Positions 1-10,961 of a stretch of DNA of 64,000 nt are shown in pieces; the first letter of the stretch is position 1, and each line of letters starts with the position of its first letter. A model generated the notes under the pieces. The model was not told the origin of the DNA, did not search any database, and saw only the letters and a list, made by a program, of their open reading frames with translations. Made by a program: the position numbers and the translations under genes. This DNA is from Coptis chinensis (taxonomy: Eukaryota; Streptophyta; Magnoliopsida; Ranunculales; Ranunculaceae), in the NCBI GenBank assembly GCA_015680905.1, contig CM027382.1:20805501-20869500 (forward strand). The letters are read 5' to 3'.

Positions 1-741
1 TTGGATTTGGGGCTGAGTACCCGGTCGTGCCCTCACCATTCTAATAGGATCGCAGCGACCACAATAGTTGTATGATGGTTGTGAAAGATATATTTGAATA
101 TTAAAGAAGCATGCCGATATGATTTATGCTAGCTAGTGATGTATTTATATAGTCCGATATTTTGATTAAATTATAAAACCTGCATGTTTCAAAATGATTT
201 CTATAAGTAGAATATGTATTGGTTATGTCGCGTTTCTCTTTGGCATAGTTGTTTGCTCATCCTACTTAACATTTTATCCAACCCGGTTCGAGAGGAGGCT
301 TTTCCCTAACCCTAGTGATGAGGGTTATGGGGATTTGGGAGGATTTCCTTATGCTTGACGGGGACGAGTCAAGTTCATACTTTTGGTTGTATAGAGATAG
401 TCTAGTTCCTTCTTTTGTCTTGTATATATTGAGAGCTAGCTCATTTTGATGTATTTATTTGATGTATTGGAGTGTAGTTAATCTTAAACCTTTTGGATAT
501 GTATATGGGTATCATCAGGATATAGGGTTGGAGATTTTGTATATATATATGGTTGTTGGAAGGGTATTATGAAGTGTTGAGGTTATAGCGGGTTTATGAC
601 AGGTTATAGCGAGGTTTTAGGGTTCTGAACGTCGATCAAACAAAGGAAACTCTGTCGAAATTTCGGTAGAATCGGGATAGGTGTCGGCCTCGAGATTCAT
701 TCCACGTCCTCGGGATGTGTGTTGGGTCTCGGGGCGTGACA
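1..741 (+). repeat. 5' LTR of the chromovirus, 3' part only
   Basis: This stretch repeats 8415-9146 almost throughout, with small indels and scattered substitutions. It ends in GGGGCGTGACA at 741, the same terminus as the 3' LTR. The start lies to the left of the window. Confidence 0.92.
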
Positions 742-748
742 GAAAACA

Positions 749-760
749 TGGTATCAGAGC
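749..760 (+). other. Primer binding site (initiator Met tRNA type)
   Basis: TGGTATCAGAGC lies seven bases after the LTR end. It matches the usual plant primer site complementary to the 3' end of initiator methionine tRNA. It marks the start of minus-strand DNA synthesis and fixes the LTR boundary and element orientation. Confidence 0.9.
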
Positions 761-1178
761 GTCCACTATTAGATCCGTCTGGGAGCTGTAGTGGGAGACT
801 CGGTCGCGACGCGTTTCAGAAGTGTTAGTCGAAACCCGATCCTAGTTAGTACGTTAAGCGTTAATAATAGTTTAGCAATGTCGAGACGTCGCCCGGGGAG
901 TTGTTTTGTCACAGCGGAGAGCGTGGACACGTGTCGGAAAAATTTGATGAATCGGACACCATTAGGTCGGAGTGAATTTTCACTTCGGGTCGGTGGGTAC
1001 GGCTGCTGCGTTTGCCCGAGCCTTACACTGACCTCGCGCTCATCTCTTTGAAATTCTTCTCGCTCATTCTATGCATGTGAATTCCATAGGACCTATGCTT
1101 CTTGCATAATTTTGAGAACTCTCTCTCTAATTTATCATACACTGAGTTGGCTCTTTGTGTATGTGCAGAATAGTCACC

Positions 1179-2340
1179 ATGGATCCGGAAAGTACTAGTG
1201 GTGATGATCTTTACGGATCGTGGTCGGAGGACCGAATGGATAGGCTCCTCGCTATGATGAATCAAATGGCTCAAGCACAAAATGAGATGAGATGAGATCG
1301 AAAAGTTTGAGGGGCTAGTCGAACGAGCCCCAAACTCTTCCATCCATTGTTATTCCACCTGGTGTAACACGGGGTAGCATCCCGACCACGGTGAGGGTTG
1401 AGGAGTTCAGGGCCACCAAACAAAGTCAATCGGGTTTTCTGGCGGCAAATTTCATTAGGTTCGTCCACCTGAATTTGTGGGTCTTAAGGTTAAAGTAGGA
1501 AAGACCGTTGTTAGACATGTCTAGTATCTTTGGACTCCATGATGTGTACTGATGCAGAACGGGTTACTTTGGCTGCCTTCATGCTTAGAGGTGAAGCCAA
1601 ACACTGGTGGATCAGTGTTAAGGATGTGGAGACGTTTCCTATGAGTTGGGCTAAGTTTGAGGAACTCTTCCTTTTGAGGTATGTCACCGGCGGCGAATAA
1701 GAAGCGAATGGAATTCCTCAAGTTAGAACAAAGGAAACATGACCGTGGGATAGTATGAAGAGAGATTCACCGCTTCTTTCCGCGATCACGGGAAGGAGAT
1801 GATTTCCACGAAAAAGCTAAGGCTCGGAAATTCATTGTGGTTTGAAACCGTATATCTTGAGCAAGATGTCTCCTTGGATCGATACTTATCTTGAGGCTGT
1901 GAGAAGAGCTCAAGGAATTGAAAGAGTTGATGATCGATTATTGCTACAGAGGGCAAGAGGTTGGAAGGGTAAGACGATTCTCGGGGTAGGCGGGATCACG
2001 GGGAAAGAGAGCGGGTTTACTAGGGTAGTGGTTCGAGGGGTCTGGCAGATGTATAGGCGGTCATTCAGCGAGGCACCACGGTGGAGGGCACCAGTTGCAT
2101 TAGGGGGTTTGAATGTGGTTAGGCCCGGCCGCAGTCTACCGATTCATGAGACCGATGAGTGGATCCACGAGGCCGCCCGGGGTTACCTCCTCCTTCGACC
2201 CGAGCACCCGGTGCAGAATTTGAGGCCTTCGAGAGCTAGATTGCAATCTGTAATACCCAGTACACGGTCGGGGGGCGAGAGTGTGGTTTGCTATGGTTCG
2301 CGGTGAAGCCTGGGCATATCAAAGCGGTTTTGTCCCAAGT
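1179..2340 (+). pseudogene. Chromovirus gag, broken
   Basis: The likely start ATG is at 1179, followed by an acidic N-terminus that stops after about 40 codons. The retrotransposon gag core is readable around 1550-1700, with an AFMLRGEAKHWW run that corresponds to the conserved R-G-x-A-xx-WW motif of plant gypsy capsids. It ends in a stop near 1697. A decayed CCHC zinc knuckle is visible across two frames near 2285-2335. An ORF at 1842-2306 is the middle part of the same gene, partly out of frame. No functional capsid is expected. Confidence 0.82.
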
Positions 2341-2478
2341 CCACTTGGGGGTGGAGCGAGACCACAGGCCAAGGTGTATTATCTAGTGCGAGGAGGAAGA
2401 AGTTGTGGATCCTACGTCGATCAAGGAAAAGCCCGCGGTATATAATGCTATGGGGGCAATCATCATTACACCGATCAA

Positions 2479-2937
2479 GTGGTTGAAGGTATGATATGTC
2501 TGTTTACACATAATGTGCATGTCCTGTTTGATACGGGTGCTACTCATTCTTTCATTGCTAGAAATATGGTGAAGATTCTTGGTTTGGATGTAGTTAATAC
2601 CGGGAGGAAGCTTATTTTATCTACTCCTCTAGGAAAGAAAACTATGTTCTTTGAAGTTTGTCACCATTGTGTGATAAAGATAGGTGATAGGGAGATGATA
2701 GTCGATCTAACGGTGATGGACCTAAAAGATTTCGATATCATCGTAGGGATGGATTTGTTAGGGAAGTATCATGCCCATGTAGATTGTTTTGCCAAAACAA
2801 CGCTTAAAATTAAGGGACAGCTGAGGTTGTGTTTGGGGATTAGAAATCACGGTATCTCGAGTGGTGAAGGCCAAGTCGACTTCAAGTATGATAGATCACA
2901 GTTGTTAGCTGGTCTTAGTCTCGAGGGCAGAAGTTGA
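2479..2937 (+). pseudogene. Chromovirus aspartic protease domain
   Basis: A 152-residue open segment carries the retropepsin active site FDTGATHSF at residues 17-25, with the catalytic Asp at residue 18. A second conserved strand follows near DFDIIVGMDLL (about residues 85-95). In this family the protease cleaves the Gag-Pol polyprotein. The segment itself is uninterrupted, but it is separated from gag and RT by stops, so it is a remnant of one polyprotein and not a stand-alone gene. There is no reason to think the ATG at 2479 is a native start. Confidence 0.88.
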
Positions 2938-2978
2938 ATCTTCGAGCTTGTTCTGTAGTTAGTTAGTGAGTTTGCGCG

Positions 2979-3794
2979 ATGTTCCCGGATGCATTCATTG
3001 CGGGATTGCCTCCCTGGCGTGAGATAGATTTTGTAATAGATCTAATGCCGGGAACGTCGCCTATTTCGATGATTCCTTATCGAATGGCTCCTCTCGAAAT
3101 GAGAGAACTCAAGTCCCAATTAGATGAATTGAAAAGATTGGGGTTTATAAGAGAAAGCCAGTCACCTTGGGGAGCACCAGTGTTATTTGTGAAGAAGAAG
3201 GATGGGTCATTTCGGCTATGTGTGGATTATCGGAAGCTGAATAATGTGACTATCAAGAACAAATATCCGTTGCCTAGGATCAATGACCTGTTCGATCAGT
3301 TAAGGGGTGCCAATTATTTCTCGAAGATAGATCTCAGAACAGGCTACCATCAGATGAGAATTCGAGAAGAAGATATACAGAAGACAGCTTTCCGCACACG
3401 GTTAGGGCATTTTGAGTTCTTGGTGTTACCATTTGGATTGACCAATGCTCCGGCTGCATTTATGGATCTCATGCACCGAGTGATGTGGAAATACTTAGAT
3501 CAATTTGTTATCGTATTCATAGATGGCATATTGATTTATTCCAAGACTAGGGCTGAACACAAGGAACACTTGAGGATTATCTTCCAAACATTAGTTGATC
3601 ATCAGCTTTATGCCAAGTTCAGCAAGTGTGAGTTCTGGTTGAATGAAATGAGATTCTTAGGGCATGTTGTATCGGAGAATGGAATCAAAGTGGATCGTTC
3701 AAAGATAGAGGCGAATAATTGGCGAGACCGGCGTCGGCGGCGACGGAAATCGGGGAGTTTCTTGGGATTGGCGGGTATTACCGTCGTTTTGTAG
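2979..3794 (+). pseudogene. Chromovirus reverse transcriptase, catalytic Asp lost
   Basis: A 271-residue open stretch reads as a Ty3/gypsy [22 protein letters not shown] lies at residues 64-83, the first catalytic Asp at 118 (SKIDLRTGY), and [11 protein letters not shown] at 151-161. The palm motif at 180-183 is F-I-D-G where the family has F/Y-x-D-D, so one metal-binding Asp is now Gly (codon GGC at 3525-3527). The frame breaks after about residue 245 into an arginine-rich out-of-frame tail. The enzyme would be inactive even without the neighbouring frameshifts. Confidence 0.93.
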
Positions 3795-4300
3795 AAGGAT
3801 TCTCTAGCATAAATTCGTCCTTAACTAGATTGACACAGAAGGATGTGAAGTTTGAATGGACCGAAGCATGTGAGAAAGCTTTCAAGAGCTAAAGACGCGA
3901 TTGGTAACAAACACCGGTTTTGACCATTCCGATCCGAGAAGAGCTATGTGATTTATCTTGATGCCTCTAACACCGGGTTAGGATGTGTCTTAATGCAAGA
4001 AGGCCAAGTGATAGCGTATCGTCCTAGACAATTGAATGCCCATGAGAAGAATTATCCTACTCATGACTTGGAGTTAAGCGGCGATCATTCATGCTCTAAA
4101 GATATGGAGGCATTATGTGTATGGTGAGAAGTTTGAGATATTCTCGGATCACAAGAGTCTCAAGTACTTGTTCTCTCAAAGAGAGGAGATGGGTTGAGTA
4201 CATGGAGGACTATACCTTCACATTCTTAATACCATCCGGTAAAGCAAATGTAGTTGCCGATGCATTGAGTAGGAAGCGAGAACATGTACGTGCTTTCGGA
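3795..4300 (+). pseudogene. Chromovirus RNase H domain, frameshifted
   Basis: Across several frames one can read the RT-RNase H connection, then [15 protein letters not shown] near 3955-4000 with the first catalytic Asp. [21 protein letters not shown] follows, and a piece near 4135-4180 reads [13 protein letters not shown], typical of the RNase H C-terminal half. At least three frame changes occur. The domain normally removes the RNA template strand during reverse transcription. Confidence 0.82.
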
Positions 4301-4579
4301 TGATGATGAAGGAGCGATGGCAATTCTTTGGAGTCTGCTTCATACTTATGGTTTTAGGATCCGCACGAAAATGGAGGTGGAGATCCTCATAAGTCTTTGT
4401 TATTTAGCACAGATGATAGCGGACGCAAAACACGCTGGTTCGGAGATTGTGGATGCTCGAGAATACATCGAGGGGATGGACCTAGGTATCGAGGATATGT
4501 GGATAATCTTTGAGGATGTTGATTGGGAAAAATCCGGAGATGGAAGCATCGATTCAGAGGAAGAATTTGGGTGCCTTTT

Positions 4580-5540
4580 GATCACTCTTTGCGGAATAAT
4601 ATCTTGAGTGAAGCCCATAGATCGAAGTATACCATTCATCCTGGCGGTACCAAAATGTACAGAGATCTGCGTCGTCAGTTTTGGTGGCCGGAATGAAGCA
4701 TTTCGCGAATATGTGAAGAAGTGTGCCACATGCCAACAGTGTGAAAGGAACACCATAGACCACTGGTCTTCTTAAACCTCTGGAGATTCCGGAATGGAAG
4801 TGGGAGAATATAACCATGGATTTTGTATCCGGGTTACCGAGGACCAGTGAGGGAATGGATTCTATATGGGTCATTGTTGATAGACTGACCAAGTCCGCCC
4901 ATTTCATACACCCATTAAGACTACTTACTCTGAAAAAGCTAAGTAGAATCTACATGTCGAGATGTCTTGAGGTTGCATGGGGCACCATTATCTATAATTT
5001 CGGATAAAGGTACTTCAATTTACGGTTCATTTTGGAGAAGTCTTCAAAGGGAATTGGGGACCAAACTGAAATTCAAGATCTGACATTTCATCCGCCCCGA
5101 TGGGCAATCGGAAGAGTCATCAAATCATAGAGGATATGCTTCGGCTTGCGTGCTTGATTTTGGGGGTAGTTGGAAGACTCATTTGGCATTGGCTGAGTTT
5201 GCCTACAATAACGTTACTAATCTAGTATTGGTATGGCTCCGTTTGAAGCGTTGTATGGCATACCTTGCGAACACCTCTGTTGGTTTGAACCAGGAGATAG
5301 TATTATGTTGGGGCCGAGAGATGGTTAGTGACACCACCGAAAGATTAGAGTGATCTGAATCGGTTGCTTTCACCCGAGTCGTCGAAAAAAAGCTATCCTA
5401 GGATAGCGTGACGCGTCCCTTGGAATTTTATGAAGGTGAGGGGTATTCTTGAAAGTGTCTCCGAAGAAGGGCATTCAGAGGTTCGGATGAAAGGGAAACT
5501 TGCACCGAGATATGTGGGACCTTTTCCGATTATTCAAAGA
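4580..5540 (+). pseudogene. Chromovirus integrase, degenerate
   Basis: The zinc-binding N-terminus is readable near 4600-4745, with an H near YTIHPGG and the CATCQQCE pair of cysteines. The catalytic core follows from 4798, with the first Asp in [11 protein letters not shown] and then [13 protein letters not shown]. Further core pieces appear near 5150-5350, with LALAEFAYNN, the usual region C-terminal to the catalytic Glu. Stops and frameshifts separate all pieces. In intact elements this protein inserts the cDNA copy. Confidence 0.82.
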
Positions 5541-5619
5541 TCTCGGAGTTGGCCTATAGGCGGAGTTACCGAAAAGTTTATCACGTGTCCATAACGTGTT
5601 CCATATCCTCGATGCTATT

Positions 5620-5845
5620 AAGTATGAGCCGGACCATACATGTTGTCGATTTGGAATCGTTGGAGTTGGAAGAAGACATTACCTATCCGGAAGGGCCAGT
5701 GCAGATTCTAGATGCGAGAGAAAAGAGATTGCGGTCAAAGGTCATTCCGTTGGTAAAGGTCTTGTGGAGAAATCACAATGTAGAGGAAGCAACCTGGGAG
5801 AAAGAAGCCGATATGAGGCGACAATATCCAGAATTGTTCGAGTAA
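5620..5845 (+). pseudogene. Integrase C-terminal chromodomain
   Basis: The end of the pol frame reads PVQILDAREKRLRSKVIP, then VKVLWRNHNVEEATWE, closing with PELFE and a stop at 5846. The order of a V-x-I-L-D strand, a V-L-W strand and E-A-T-W-E is the chromodomain signature found at the C-terminus of chromovirus integrases. There it is thought to guide insertion through chromatin marks. This short part is uninterrupted. It is the feature that separates this element from the Athila- and Tat-like elements elsewhere in the window. Confidence 0.88.
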
Positions 5846-5883
5846 TAAGGTATGATTTAATTTCGAGGACGAAATTTTATTTT

Positions 5884-5896
5884 AAGGAGGGTAGGA
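5884..5896 (+). other. Polypurine tract of the chromovirus
   Basis: AAGGAGGGTAGGA sits directly before the TGTAAAG start of the 3' LTR. Its position and composition fit the primer for plus-strand DNA synthesis. Confidence 0.75.
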
Positions 5897-8800
5897 TGTA
5901 AAGTCCTGAATTCTCGTTAAGGGTATTTTTGTAGATTTCATAGCAAATCTAGGGTCATTTATGTAAATTGGTCGTCGGGTTTATATTCCGAACGTACGTA
6001 ACTTACTGAAACTTAACTCCGACTCATAAGTCACGTTAGGTAAGCGACCCATATGCAAAAATTTGATAAAATGCCGGTTAGCGGTTGTCTGCGTGCGAAG
6101 CTGGCACGAGTTACCAGTTTACGCGCAGGAGTGGGTTATTGTTATAGCCTGCGGAGAGATAGAATATAGAAGATTAAATTTAGCGGGATGAGCAAAAATA
6201 ATTACAACGGCGTCAAGCGAGTGGTGGTTAAGCGATATTAGGACCTTAAGTCCAATTGGAATCGATCGGGCTTGGGCCCAAAAATATCGGCGAAATCGAA
6301 AATAGAAAAAAAAACGCATCGAAACCAACGAAAAGCGAAAATCGCGAAATCCAAATCGCACCTTCTTCCCCAATTAATGCAACAACAAAACCCTAGGAGA
6401 GAGAAACCAAAAATTCTCTCAATTCACCTCGATCCAAACCTCAAATCTTCACCCTCGAGCCTTAGAAACCTTAAACCCAAATGTGAGGATTCGAATTTGT
6501 GGGAATCACCGTATCAAGGTAAAAGGTGAGTTATATGTGCTGATTTGATTTAAATTGTTGATGGAATTGATATCTCGATTTTAATTGAGTGTATTGGGGG
6601 GTGTTGAAGGTCGGCATGTGATGGGCGAAATGGAGTGGAGTGAAACAGTGGTGTAGCCGAAAATTCTTGGAGTCGTCGGGTTTTCGCGAAAGGTTAGTGA
6701 ATTTAAAATTGATAGTGTAAACTTCGATTTCGAAGTTAATTAGTGGTATTGGTTGAAAGATATTTGAATGGGTTGGTGGTACACTTAATGCTTCGGTTTG
6801 GAGAAGGAGAGCAATTTTGGTGGAGCCCATGAGCTAGGAAGCGATTGTTGCTTTTGTGACTTCGGTAAAATTTGATTATTCATTACAATTTCAAAGAGAT
6901 TTATGTCGATTTATAACTGTATAAGAGTTGATTAAGTAATGATCGAGGGATAAGGAACACCCACCCATTTTATTAATAGAATTAATGTTAATTGAGAAGT
7001 GGAGAATGGGTTGTAGTTGAAATTTGACCGGGAATTGGGATAGAATAGGATTGGCGTCGATATGAGGACCTACCATGGCGAAAACAGTAGAAACCGCCGA
7101 GTTCTGATGCAAATGGCCCATAGCTCTGCTGCAGATAGTTAGATAAAAAAAATTTACCCGAAACCAAATTAGTGTGTCGATTCTTTCTCGACTTACGTTA
7201 TATAAAATTCTCGCTCTTTTGATAACTTCTAATGGTCGACGATATATATATGATGTGTAGGAGTAAATCACGAGGGATTCGGTTAAAGCGGGCTCGATTC
7301 GGTTAAGTGGGCTTGAGGAGAACGGAGCTTGCTAAGGTAGGAACCTACATCCCAATATATAGTCCGCTATTTTCATGCATGATTTGAATTGATTAAATTG
7401 GAAATAGATAGTTTGTGTATCAACCATGCATGTATATATGATATTCATGTTTTGCATTGTATTTCCTCGCTATAAACTATATATATAGATAGCTTTAGGT
7501 GAAATGAGTTTTCTCAGTAAAATCGGGTAGCGAGGATTGTTTCTTTGTTAAAAGTGAAAAAACTGGTTTTGGGGAAAGGTTCGGCGTCTCTTGTCTCATA
7601 GCGGAGACAGAGAGATGGATTTTGAAATCGGGGTAAAATTACCCTTGTTTATAATTAGGAGCGAGGTTCTGGATTTTTCCTAATGGGTGTTGTTATTTAC
7701 GATGATTAACTTGGCAATCATCGGTTGTTATTTACTACTATGGCCCGTTTGGGAGTCATAGGTTGTTCTACTCGAGGATGGGAAATCCGTGAACTCACAC
7801 CTATAATCAACAGTTTTAAAAGAAAAACTAGATATGTAACTAGAGTATTTGAAAACAATCGGTAATCTGAGTATATATATATAGATATTACTATGTTTAT
7901 CACGAGGGGATTTAGAAAGGAAACCGAATTCTATAAAGAAGGAAACCGATGTCGCATTTCCTGAGACGGCGGTTAAGCTCTAGGATTCCAACGTGGTGTA
8001 CACCTTTCGAGGTGGTGGGCCACCTTTAAAGGGATGCATCACCGGATGTAGTCCGGGAATTCCTTTTCTACTTTTCTAGATAACCATGCTTGCGTGTCGT
8101 ATTCACTATTATATGGTGATTAGCTTGTGTGGGGTTACATGCTACCTCGATGAGGTTTAGGCCTGGAGTGAGAGTTTAGTCCACTCCTGGATGTGTCGTC
8201 GATCCCGGATCTACGGTCGTCGAACGGTTGACCACCGTAAGTTAGGTGACAGCCGCATGGGGAATCGTGGTCACAGGCCCACCTCGCCCTAAAAGCTTTG
8301 GGGATTTTGTGTGTGCGGACACATGCAACAACGGCATTTCATCTCCTTGCGGTAAAATCGAAAACAACGGTGCATGGTTCACACTGGGAAGTACTGAACC
8401 GAGATTGCCTGTGACTAGGGCTGAGTACCAGTCGTACCCTCACCATTCTAATAGGATGCAGCGGCCACAATAGTTGTATGATGGTTGTGAAAGATATATT
8501 TGAATATTAAAGAAGCATGCCGATATGATTTATGCTAGCTAGTGATGTATTTATATAGTCCGCGATATTTTGATTCGTATTATAAAACCTGCATGTTTCA
8601 AATGATTTCTATAAGTAGAATATGTATTGGTTATGTAACTCTTGGGCATAGTTGTTTGCTCATCCTACTTAACATTTCAGCACGAACCCGATTCTTGCAG
8701 AGGAGGCTTTTCCTAACCCTAGTGATGAGGGTTATGGGGATTTGGGAGGATTTCCTTATGCTTGACGGGGACGAGTCAAGTTCATACTTTGGTTGTATAG

Positions 8801-9146
8801 AGATAGTCTAGTTCCTTCTTTTCTTTGTATATATTGAGAGCTAGCTCATTTTGATGTATTTATTTGATGTATTGGAGTGTAGTTAATCTTAAACCTTTTG
8901 GATATGTATATGGGTATCCGCAAAGGGTGTATAGGGTGGAGATTTTGTATATATATGGTTGTTGGAAGGGTATTATGAAGTGTTGTGGTTATGATTTTTA
9001 TGACAAGGTTATGACAAAGTTTTAGGGTTCTGAACGTCGATCAAACAAAGGAAACTCTGCCGAAATTTCGGTAGAATCGGGATAGGTGTCGGCCTCGAGA
9101 TTCATTCCACGTCCTCGGGATGTGTGTTGGGTCTCGGGGCGTGACA
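5897..9146 (+). repeat. 3' LTR of the chromovirus
   Basis: It begins TGTAAAGTCC just after the polypurine tract and ends GGGGCGTGACA, giving TG...CA termini and a length of 3250 bp. Its last 730 bp repeat the partial 5' LTR at 1-741. No conserved ORF is seen inside; the short open frames are not protein-like. Confidence 0.92.
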
Positions 9147-9497
9147 ATCCTTCCCATCATTAGTTTCATACCAATATAGACTGCAAAGACAATGTGTATC
9201 CCATGCAATTGGATATCCTTGTTCAACACTAACAATGTCATGCTTTTACGAATCTTCATGGCCTAAAGAAACAAAAGGGAATACGCACAGGACACCTATT
9301 CCAATGGTCACTTATTGGCCAGAGAACCTATTGAGCTTAAGTTAATAAAAATGTTTTAGGTAACCTATGAACTTGAGTGTGAAGCCACATAGCAAGATTG
9401 TTAGACATTACGCACACTTGTGACCAACTTTGACAAAAAATAATAAAAATACACCTATTGTATGTATTACCAAGCCATCTTAAGTTTAAACAAATAC

Positions 9498-9773
9498 CTG
9501 ATCAGATGTAGAGTTCCTAGAAATTTTTGTTTGTGCTCCCTAATTAATTCCTTGCATAGTGAGCAATGCATTCACGTGTGACTACATCTCCATTTGTACC
9601 ATCTTCCTTTCAATCACCTCATGTTTCAAATCATCCATTTGGCTTTGCAGTTCCAATTTTGACTTCTCCGCTTCTTCAACTTTCCTCTTATAAGGAGATC
9701 CAACCATAAGAGTGGTCTTGGAGACACCACTACCCAAGCCTAGTACCCGACCACTTCCGTCCTTTCCAAAAAC
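9498..9773 (-). pseudogene. En/Spm-type plant transposase fragment (Transposase_24-like)
   Basis: On the minus strand an exon-like segment lies between a TTTGTAG acceptor (right) and a GTATTTG donor (left). It reads VFGKDGSGRVLGLGSGVS, then SPYKRKVEEAEKSK, followed by a short coiled coil. A G-x-G-RV-G-GSGV motif followed by a charged coiled coil is characteristic of the plant Ptta/En/Spm transposase family (Pfam Transposase_24). Two in-frame stops lie in the coiled-coil tail. Similar exon scraps may exist up to about 10330 but I cannot assign them. It shares strand and region with the CSN4 exons, so both may belong to one former element. Confidence 0.7.
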
Positions 9774-10961
9774 CTACAAAGTCATTTTAACCCACATTGT
9801 GATTAATTTTTGAAGAAATGTAAAATTAACATATAAAATAAATAAGAAACACATCTCTGCAATAGGCTCATGGTCCAAATTCTTGTATTTGCTACTCGGG
9901 TCACAATATCAATTTCATTGATTTGGATTTGTAAAATGAGGAAAAAAAAAGCATAATCAGTTAGACATTTCCTTGACTATAAGAAAGTAAATATATACTT
10001 CGTACCATAATAAGTCAGAGTATTGCAGAATTCACGCAATTGCCAATACTTTGTGCAAAGTAGTCGGACAATTGCAAGTGATCAGAAATAGAAATTAAAA
10101 GCTTTTTGTATGAAGTAGAACAGTTGAAGAAACTTGCAGTCTTCCACTCAAAGAAAAGCTCATCAAATTTCAAGCCCCTTACAGTCATATCCATGAAAAC
10201 AAAATCCTATACAAACGATATGACCAGTTCCATAGTTGCATTGGTATGCCCAAACATGTCAACGCTTTAAGTCTCGACGTACACTGACCCACAACAAAGG
10301 ATGACCAATTGATAGTACTAAAGCACTAGTTCTGAACATTTCAGTAGTTCCGTAGGATGCTCACTTAAATCACAAAGACAGCGGTGAAAGCCGTTCGTAA
10401 AACAGATTCAAAATGACAAACATATACATAAAACGGATTTGAAACGACAAGCCACAAAAATAGTTCTACACAATTCTAAACGCATCATAAACTCTATTAG
10501 CGAGATTGTTTATTATGCATGGTTATAAAAATCAGCACTATGCATGAACTAAAGTCTAACAAAATCAAATGTAATATAATACAAAGAAAGCATGATTCAA
10601 GTATTGAGTTAAATCCCTAGCATGCTCCCAACAAGGTGACATGGGCCACATTCCCATGGTCAACCCAAATATTGTGTCAGACTCACGGCAATTAAAAGTC
10701 ATTATGTGTACATTGGTACAAGTAGTCACCCCTCAAACTTGAAATTCTATCAAATGTGGCATTTGAAAACATAAACTAAGTTGCTTTTAGGTAGACATCA
10801 TAAAAAGATTATTTGAAACTAAGCATTTTTAAAAATCCAAGAACTTCCTTTTCAAATTCAATATCCTTGCATAACAAACATACAAAAGACATACAATACA
10901 ATTAAAATAAGTTACCCTCATTTTCCCAACCCCAAATATGATACCCAAGTACTGCATGCAC
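9774..10961. other. AT-rich non-coding stretch, intron-like
   Basis: No open frame with recognisable protein content is seen on either strand. It lies between the transposase fragment and the last CSN4 exon, both on the minus strand, and could be intronic to a former transcript. Confidence 0.5.

Larger units (their letters stand above)
1..9146 (+). mobile_element. Ty3/gypsy chromovirus (Tekay/Del-like), degenerate
   Basis: An LTR retrotransposon read left to right: partial 5' LTR, primer binding site, gag, protease, RT, RNase H, integrase, C-terminal chromodomain, polypurine tract and full 3' LTR. The chromodomain after the integrase places it among chromoviruses, and the roughly 3.2-kb LTR and initiator-Met-type primer site fit the Tekay/Del clade. 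Every coding domain carries stops or frameshifts and the RT active site is altered, so this is a dead copy. The 5' target duplication lies outside the window; the base run after the 3' LTR is ATCCT. Confidence 0.93.

Noticed and set aside
6272..6529. Open frame in the chromovirus 3' LTR
   Set aside because: Lysine-rich translation without domain features, inside an LTR.
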